In this document: piece by piece, positions 57,035 through 64,000 of the stretch
How positions within the stretch are numbered: the stretch's first letter is position 1
How the letters are laid out: the number at the start of each line of letters is the position of its first letter
Assembly (NCBI GenBank): GCA_903813345.2
Contig: CAIIXF020000010.1
Span: 33,035,425-33,099,424 of the forward strand
Origin: Owenia fusiformis
Lineage: Eukaryota; Annelida; Polychaeta; Sabellida; Oweniidae
Length of the DNA stretch: 64,000 nt
Reading direction: 5' to 3'
The notes under the pieces: generated by a model
Told to the model about the DNA's origin: nothing
Database searches by the model: none
What the model saw: the letters and a program-made list of their open reading frames with translations, nothing else
Program-made: the position numbers and the translations under genes

Positions 57035-57735
57035 AATTATTTTAAGTTTACAGTTTCTTTAACTCCTTCAATGTATTCTAAGTCATAAATGATTGTAAAT
57101 TAAAGTTTGCATATGAATATATCTGTATCTTGAAAAGTTAAGTTATCTTGGTGTAACATTCATGCTAACCCATTGAAGATTGCAGATCATAAGGTGCTTA
57201 TAAGATTTAAACTAAAATATAAAGTAAGACAGCATTCACAACAGTATACAGACAATGTATTTTTATCATCCTCTGATCACAGGGCTTCAAAATCCAGAAT
57301 ATCTTCTTTCTTTTTACCCCTGGGATAAGCAGTTAGCATTTCCCTGATTGAAAACCCACAATTTAATTCGGTGTCGCGGCAGCAATTATGTTTACGTCAT
57401 CAGTGCATGATTAGATCACATGATTCAGTTTAATCGGGCACTTCCAAATTGGTTACAGCAGGGAGAGAAGGAGGTACGGATTCTACACACCTTCTTAGGA
57501 GGAGGATTTTTATCAACTTGTGAAAAGAGAATTAGATTTCAAGATAAAAATCTAGTTATGATTTGTTTTTAAAAGTAATTATATTAATTTTGGGAATGAT
57601 TAAATTGAGTGTTTCTAGCAATGGATGATTGTTCCCTCTGATTGGATTGATTGATCTAATTGATTTTGGGCCATCATATTGATTGTACTTTCCATTGATT
57701 GTAACTGACTTAAATGTTGTTAATTCGTATTTCAG
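57035..57735. other. Non-coding stretch
   Basis: No gene or repeat is supported here, apart from TTTACGTCAT at about 57391. Confidence 0.35.
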
Positions 57736-57894
57736 AACTTCAAATATACAGCCGAGGACAAAGGAACAACAATTACTGATAAGGATGTTTCACAAAAGGA
57801 ACTTCATTTAAAAGTCAGTGCAAGAGTGCACACAAACTCCCGAAAAGATAAAAGAATCATAAATGGACTTCAAGTTAAACAAATAATAAAATAA
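57736..57894 (+). other. Exon-like fragment
   Basis: Acceptor TCGTATTTCAG is followed by 52 open codons (NFKYTAEDKGTTITDKDVSQ, KELHLKVSARVHTNSRKDKR and on) ending at TAA. It is polar and protein-like but of no recognised family. ACTGATAAGGACGTTTCA near 58225 is a diverged repeat of part of it. Confidence 0.25.
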
Positions 57895-59839
57895 CATTAC
57901 CATGATGGTATGAGCATTCATGAAAATAATGCTGCTAATGTTATCCATGAGAACGTGCAATAAGACCATGAAAAAATCAACAGAATTATTTTGTCATTGA
58001 AAAAAGTATTAGGTTGTAAACACCATTGAGAAATTGTAATTCAACAGTGCAATAGAATCGACTATCCATTCTCCACAAATTTCTGACATCACAAACTCAC
58101 TCAAAAGACTCATATTATCAAAATATTTCAACGACATTTCAAGATTGAATGACAACTCATCCACATCAATGAATATACCTATCCCAAGAAGTGATATGTA
58201 CAAAAAAAGTATTATGTTTGATCACTGATAAGGACGTTTCATAAAGAGAACTCGATTGTTAATGCAAACTCAAGACTGATAAAAATTGCCTTCAAGGCAT
58301 AGTTCTGAACTGCTATAAAGAATCGATAATTGTAATTTTCAAAAAGAATGACTTAATTGCAGAGGTTTGTTGCAGGAGCAAAATTCCCCTGCAATTAGCA
58401 TTTGCTCTAGCAGTTCATAAGGCATGAGGTATAATTGGCTGTGGTCACATGACATCACCAGGTCACATTGATTTTAAGTGAAAATCTGAAGTAATTTGAA
58501 TATACAGTAAAGTATAATTTTTGAGGTAAATGTCAGGAAAAAAGAAAAAGTTGAGTTCTTTATCAACTCACTTAACCTCACTCACATTTTGCGAAAAAAT
58601 AAATTCCAGGGACAAAGAAGGCATGGCGTATGTAGTGTCAGTATTCAAACTCTAGGAACAATGCTTTCAAGAATAAGAAACGTGGACGGAACAAGATTCT
58701 TTTATATAATTTAGAGAAGCATCACATTACTGCAGTGCCCCATGTATTCTAAGAGAGGTACTGTAAACATATTATCTTTTCCCAAACATGTACATTCTAA
58801 GAATCAGTATGGACAGAGAGAAATCTCTTTATATTCAAGCTTGTTAGGATGTAGCTTCTATTTTTTATTAAAAAACTTAGAATTGGCATGAATTTATTCA
58901 TTGGGCAATCATGAAAATATGAATTCTGAGAGGTAAAAAAAGGGGAAAAAAATATTCCAATGTCATACAGTTCCTTATTAACAAATCGTAAGATGTGGTC
59001 ATATTCTTATTAATTATCTTATTTGGAAAACAAAAATATGTTTTCTGGTTGGAAATAAGTTTTTTAATGTGGACTACTGTAATGGAACTTGTATATGTAT
59101 ATTTGCCATTATATTAATGGTTAAAAGAGCAATTGATACTAAACCTACGGCCTGCTTCAGTCTTCAGTTCCATCTTTATGGATAAATATATAGGCTGAAT
59201 GATAAGCAACCTGGAAACTGACCTTTTATTTAAAGATTAATTTGGTGACATTTACCAAATCACAAGGAATCCTTTTAATTAATCTGGTGATGAGGTATTG
59301 AAGTCTGGGCAGAAAGTACTTAATCTCTCACATGACATATACAGGGTGTCAATTTAATTTGCGCTGTGACCACCCTTCACAGCCAATGCCAGGAAAACCT
59401 ACACAAACTATATATCAAATTAAAGCTCATTTAATTTTGATTCAGAAAATCTCCATTTGACATTGATTGGACAGAGTTACAAATTGATACATTGTCTCTA
59501 GTATGCCTCCTACAAGGGTGGTTCATAGAATAAGGTGCACTTTGATCTCATTTCAAAACTATACATTCAATCAATGTTCAATTTTCGGAGATGATTATGT
59601 ATGGAAGTTTCAACATTTCTGTGAGGTTTTGTAACTACGTTGTTATTCGGTGAAATTATGGTTGCTATGGTAACCAGAATTAAGGTACCACAGGTCAAAT
59701 TGTATTTTTCATACATGTAGATTATTCGCATGTATCATTTGTTGATTATAAAAAAATATACAAAACTTTATTTCTTATATTCAGATATAACAGTTATTTC
59801 TAGTTGTGTTTACATTGTTTCTAAAGTAACTGTGTGCTA
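57895..59839. other. AT-rich stretch with no identifiable gene
   Basis: A 64-residue minus-strand frame (58009-58203) has no domain character. Nothing else is supported. Confidence 0.35.
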
Positions 59840-60047
59840 TTATGAGTCAAAATGAAAGGCTTATCAAAATAAAAAAAAACTGTCTGATAGAACAATGCAT
59901 ATCAAGTTAAAACACAGCAACAAACAGACACCATATTACACACCTGGCCCAGAAAATTTGCCATTTTGGGTCAAAATGGAAGGCTTACCGAAATAAAACA
60001 AAGCTGCCTGATAGAACAATGCATATCAAGATAAGACACAACTGGAT
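59840..60047 (+). repeat. Direct duplication with ~125-bp offset
   Basis: GTCAAAATG(A/G)AAGGCTTA(T/C)C and TGATAGAACAATGCATATCA occur in both 59845-59915 and 59969-60035. The second copy leads straight into a transposase-like frame. Confidence 0.7.
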
Positions 60048-60220
60048 ACCCTAAGAGTCTGGACAATGCGTTGGGGATAAAACATGCTAGAAAGAATGTG
60101 TACAGGTGGAACAAACACTTTAAATAAGGAGGCTCAAGAATTGAAGATTTGCCCAGATCTGGAAGGAACATTCTCATAACACCTGAAATTATCAATGAGA
60201 TAAGATCTAAAAACTTTTTG
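60038..60220 (+). pseudogene. Tc1/mariner-type helix-turn-helix fragment
   Basis: The codons read TTGYPKSLDNALGIKHARKN, VYRWNKHFK, one TAA, then GGSRIEDLPRSGR and TPEIINEIRS. The pattern '...A-x-x-L-G-I-x-x-x-x-V-x-R-W-x-x-x-F-x-x-G-G-x-x-x-D-x-P-R-S-G-R' is the paired-type HTH and GRPR-like linker of Tc1/mariner transposases. The catalytic domain does not follow. A 121-residue minus-strand frame over the same bases is its shadow. Confidence 0.5.
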
Positions 60221-60335
60221 TTCCTGCAGAAACCATAAGCAAGGTTGGGCCATATATAAAAGAAAACTTCGGGCAACCAGACCAACTGCATAGCAGGATT
60301 GATCTGCCTGAACTGCCACTGCAGGGAGCACCACA

Positions 60336-60576
60336 ATGGCTGCTCCTAGCACCAAAAAGGAGGAATCAAAGGAAAAAGGGATGCCACCACCTGTCTAGGT
60401 GAAACTCCCTTCTGATCTGCAGCAGATCCACATCAAGGACAGTTAAGACAGTGGTGAAGGAGGAAGATATGATGGAGGCTATGGAGGAAGATGTGATGGA
60501 GGGTATGGAGGAAGAGGATATAGATGAAGAGACTGTTGTAAGTGACGATGATATAAGGAGGGCCAGAGGGCGATAG
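60336..60576 (+). other. Possible first exon region of an unrecognised gene
   Basis: 60336-60398 reads MAAPSTKKEESKEKGMPPPV before TAG. 60439-60576, in another frame, reads EEDMMEAMEEDVMEGMEEED and DEETVVSDDDIRRARGR before TAG. The region is less AT-rich than its surroundings and has acidic, low-complexity coding character. The frame change and stops argue for an interrupted gene, or for an intron between the parts. No family is recognised. Confidence 0.3.
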
Positions 60577-61000
60577 TACGAATGTTGGAGTTGCAGTGGA
60601 GCTACTATGAACAAAGGTGGCCAACTAACTAATCAGCCAGGTTGAATTAATACTATTTCATAAATACAAAGACTACATACAAGCGTGGCGAACTAACTAA
60701 TCAGCCAGGGCGAATTAATACCACTTCATAAATACAAAAACTACATACAAGTGTGTGGTTTCATGAGACACAAAGCTCATCTTGAACATTCTAGATGCAA
60801 TAGTCTTCAAACCATCTGGCATGGGTTTTAGAATGGAACATAATGATTTTAATACAGCAAAATAAACACCAGTGGCCATATAGAAAAAAAATTCAACATG
60901 TACCAAAACAATATGTGCTAGATGAAATGCAGATATAGTGCCTCATTTAGTATCATTAAATTTAATAATGCAGATGCGAGTAAGTATTTACCAGTTTCAC
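60577..61000 (+). repeat. Repeat shared with 61.83-62.01 kb
   Basis: GGTTTCATGAGACACAAAGC starts at about 60757 and 61832 and continues for about 190 bp. At the second site this sequence is the start of a putative intron, so an intron segment was duplicated. Nearby CAACTAACTAATCAGCCAGG is repeated at 60624 and 60690. Confidence 0.75.
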
Positions 61001-61693
61001 CACCAGGTGGCTCGTTCGGGTCAGATAGCATGGCGGGTATAGTAGAATGTTCCCTTTAACTTAAATTACATCTGTTTTAGTGGTTCAATTTTCATATAAC
61101 CCTTATGTAACTAATTGTTATGTCAATTAAAATATGTCCAGTAAAAGAAAATGTTATCTGTCCAATGCAAGAAAAGATATTTCACTTTTTGTGATTTTGT
61201 AACATGGGGTCTATGGGGAATCAGCCCGAACTAGAAGTTACATTTTCAAAAAAAAATTAATTTTCAAAGTTGATAAACAATTTTCGAAACCATATTTCTA
61301 GATATACCTTTACATGTAGATTTGAAATATGACATCACTTTGACTCAATTTTGAATTTTTAATGACGTAAATCAAGATTATTTCTACTCGCATCTAGTCT
61401 ATTCATTGAACTCTGTAAGTAATTCTGAGAAAAATATGAAAATTTATGTAAGACAATTGAGCTCATTGTGTGAGTAAATGTGTATATTTTATTTGCCATC
61501 TGTTAAAGGATATGAAGTAGTGATTTAAACCCTAAGGAATGCCATCTACACTTAGGAAGGAAACAGTGTTTTCCACAAGCTCCAATGAAGTGACAAAATA
61601 CACAGGAGGGGGGGGGGGCTTAAGGAAGCTTTGGGAGTTGTACTTTCTTTTGTGTTATTTCTAACTTAAGTTATTCAGCATTTTCTTTTTCAG
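61001..61693. other. AT-rich stretch
   Basis: 61380-61600 resembles 62050-62280 (TTCATTGAACTCTGTAAGTA, GTAGTGATTTAAACC, GGAAGGAAACAGT), an old duplication with offset of about 0.67 kb. A G12 tract lies at 61605-61618. No gene is supported. Confidence 0.5.
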
Positions 61694-61827
61694 GTGGAAA
61701 TATGGCAGCCAATGCTCTAAAGCTTCTCAATTTAGATAATGGTCCAGATATCTGCATAGATACAGATCTTGTATTTGTCATTTGGGGAGGAAATGTGTAT
61801 TATTCAATTTACCAGCAAACAAGAAAA
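61694..61827 (+). CDS. Probable exon of an unrecognised spliced gene
   Basis: Acceptor TTTTCTTTTTCAG, then GT-GGA-AAT-ATG and an open frame MAANALKLLNLDNGPDICID, TDLVFVIWGGNVYYSIYQ, QTRK, with donor GTATGT at 61828 exactly at a codon boundary. The splice sites and composition are convincing for an exon of 134 nt. I do not recognise the protein. Reading through the donor gives a false 68-residue frame. Confidence 0.35.
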
Positions 61828-62198
61828 GTATGTGGTTTCATGAGACACAAAGCTCATCTTGAACGTTCTAAATGCAATAGTCTTCAAATCATCTGGCATG
61901 GGTGTTAGAATGGAATATGATTTTAATACAGCAAAAAAAACACCAGTGGCCATATAGAAAAAAACAACATTTACAAAAAAATATATTAAATAGATGAAAT
62001 GCAGATATAGTAAATTATTACGACTGCCTTGTTTAATATCGTAAAGTTTAATTCATTGAACCCTGTAAGTAATTCTGAGAAAAATATGACAATTTGTGTA
62101 AGACAATTGAGAGACAATTGAGCTCATTGTGTGTGTTAATGTGTATCTTTTATTTGTCAAATGTGAAGGTACATGAAGTAGTGATTTAAACCGTATAA

Positions 62199-62501
62199 TT
62201 GAGGATCAGGCTTCAACTTCAACAGCCTTTCCCATGGGAATGCCACCTGCACTTCGGAAGGAAACAGTATTTTCAACAAGTTCAAAATAACTTGAAAGAC
62301 TATAAAGATCTCATCCTTTCTGCCTTAGGAGTCATATCAACTATCAATATTTCACTATACTATACTCAAATGAATTACTCAATACATGAATGTATGCCAA
62401 TCTCAATAAAAGAATCATGTAATTTTAATCATCCAGATTATGTGCCAACAAAAAAAAGAAGAAAAAGCACCATATATATGCATCCTCAATACTCGGCTTA
62501 A
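62199..62501 (+). other. Open frame, possible 3' exon
   Basis: A 100-codon frame ends in NHPDYVPTKKRRKSTIYMHP then QYSA and TAA, with a KKRRK nuclear-localisation-like stretch. The 5' part (PALRKETVFSTSSK in one frame, PFPWECHLHFGRKQYFQQ in another) overlaps the duplicated 61.5-kb segment. It may be an exon downstream of 61694-61827. The family is unknown. Confidence 0.25.
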
Positions 62502-64000
62502 TACATCACAATAATCACTCAATTGAGTTACAGATCACACAATACTTTACCCATGGACAATGTTTAGATGCATTTAAATGACCAAATAGTTGTAAAGAAT
62601 ATTAACAAATTCTGACTGGTGCAAACAATCAACAATGTAATATTATGAATATAATGTAAGGTTTACTTAAATAATCAACAGATAATTTTCAAAATGGAGA
62701 ATTAGACTTTAGTCAGAATTAAATGCTAACAATCGAATTGAATATGATATACTTAGAAGAAGATGCTTTGAATGCCTTGAGAAATATGTACCAGGCAACA
62801 TATCCAACCAGTGTAGTTAAATATATTGTTCAACTGAGAAAATAATTTAGTTGTTTGTTATAATGAATATTTTAAATGTACAAAATCAAGTTCTATTTCT
62901 GCCAAACTGATATTAACAAATAGAAGTGATATTCCTAGCACTAGCACAAATGAAGAATCATTTCAATTCAGTTGAGTACTGCTCAGGCATTGAGGGATGA
63001 AGATATTCTAACAAACATTGCAAAATATCAAAGATTCAAACATAACTCAATGTTCAGGCTTAAAGAACAAACAATTAGGAGTTGAATGGTACTTCTATAA
63101 AACATAAAATTGATTGTGCAATCAAGCAATCAACCAGGATTATGGCAATGGGGTGGTTTTGGCCCACGCTATATGAAACTCATAGGGTTCATAGAATGGG
63201 ACAGAGAACCATTTTGTTATTCTGTTATGAAAAGGCAGAGTGGCCAGATTAAGTAGGCGCAGCATGTGTTTCAGATGAGCTTTTCGGGATATACTGACTT
63301 TCATTTTCCAGTCTCACCAACCTTATAATTCAAGAGGAGATGATTTGCTACATCAACGAATAAAAGGATCAACTCAAGACAATAGTTTCACATATTTCAG
63401 ATCATACAAGAAAAATAAGGTTCTTTTCAAAAGGTTATTTCATTACTAGCCACGCGTATTTTCAAAGGCTTCAAAATTTCTTTAAAAAAATGTAGTTTGC
63501 ATAATGGGAAGAATAGAAATGTATGAGTAGCTTAGTACACATGACACATTGAATTAAAATATTGTTACACGACAAATGGTCATTAATGGTTACAATAGAC
63601 AGGACTAGACAGGTTTTTACAGAATCTGAATGTGATTTGAATGTGGTTTTAGGCAGAAGTTATCAAATTGTGTGTTCTTCACTTCACTTTGGGATGCACT
63701 TGAAATATATCAAGCAGCGTCTAATGACATTTTGGAGGAATGCAAAGCGCAGACTGCAAACAACTTTGACTTAGGGATGCACTTAAAATGCATCAAGCAG
63801 CGTCCTATGATGCACTTGAATACATCAAATAGCTTCCTGTGACATTTTGAACAACTGCCGGATTGAGACATATTTTTGAAGGCAATATGATTTTGCGACA
63901 CCTATAATGTAGATGGGTTATGATACAATCATGGAATGAGTGTGATTAAAAGCAGTCATAATACCAATCATTAAACATTAGACACAAGTCTAACGGTGGT
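62502..64000. other. AT-rich stretch with short repeats near the end
   Basis: 63690-63860 contains three diverged copies of GATGCACTTGAAATATATCA followed by AGCGTC and GACATTTTG. Two overlapping frames of 63-70 residues here follow the repeat. No gene is supported. Confidence 0.4.

Noticed and set aside
59971-60336. 121-residue minus-strand frame rich in hydrophobic residues
   Set aside because: It lies opposite the Tc1/mariner-like HTH codons, which have recognisable motifs; the minus frame is a shadow.

Overview
This window reads as intergenic or repeat-rich DNA from an AT-rich animal genome. The support is eukaryotic: spliced-exon signatures (pyrimidine tract plus AG, then GT donors), a tRNA-derived SINE, fragments of many eukaryotic transposon classes, and no compact long ORFs or ribosome-binding sites. 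The mix of decayed P-element/THAP9-like, piggyBac, Crypton-like, DIRS-like, CACTA/tnp2-like, Gypsy and LINE pieces fits an aquatic invertebrate such as a mollusc, cnidarian or non-vertebrate deuterostome. The species cannot be fixed from sequence alone. No bacterial operon, rRNA gene or CRISPR array is present.

Layout. 0-6.3 kb is mostly unique AT-rich DNA with a GGCGTAGCCAG/poly-G element end, a near-perfect 128-bp hairpin (1208-1335) and short duplications. 6.4-9.4 kb is a tandem repeat of about 0.6-kb units ending in strong stem-loops. 10.8-11.5 kb is a TTAA-flanked, internally deleted piggyBac-type element. 11.77-16.37 kb is a large rearranged tandem array whose units carry long inverted repeats and a coding-like stretch on the minus strand. 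18.26-19.14 kb is a foldback transposon with a 10-bp target duplication. 20.26-20.84 kb is a second inverted-repeat element, containing TGACGTCA sites. 23-27 kb holds short coding-like relics, including Crypton-like and LINE-like ones, and a minisatellite.

28.8-35.7 kb is a graveyard of P-element/THAP9-like transposase copies, including a 1.07-kb unit in three tandem copies, with piggyBac and DIRS-like pieces embedded. 36.6-39.98 kb holds tandem copies of exons of a protein family carrying a VGHTHEDIDQ motif (DUF7869-like by recall). One copy is split by a tRNA-derived SINE, and sister copies preserve the empty site. Phase-consistent spliced exons follow to 41.2 kb. 42.35-43.85 kb is a duplicated Gypsy pol-linker fragment, 44.0-44.3 kb a tnp2/CACTA-like fragment and 44.57-45.0 kb a LINE ORF1-like fragment, followed directly by a large palindrome. 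45.7-47.2 kb is satellite-like, 47.96-49.2 kb a piggyBac transposase pseudogene, and 50.2-52.7 kb a direct duplication. 52.9-53.4 kb is a DDE transposase C-terminal half, and 54.6-54.8 kb a LINE endonuclease relic. 55.24-55.74 kb is an inverted-repeat element carrying a tRNA-like sequence, 56.55-57.03 kb a TA-flanked MITE, and 60.0-60.2 kb a Tc1/mariner-type helix-turn-helix relic. Exon-like segments of an unrecognised gene lie at 60.3-62.5 kb.

No complete intact protein-coding gene can be defined with confidence. The coherent theme is serial insertion, decay and local tandem duplication of DNA transposons, with several elements nested in or dated by others. Family names rest on motif recognition by eye; no database search was run.
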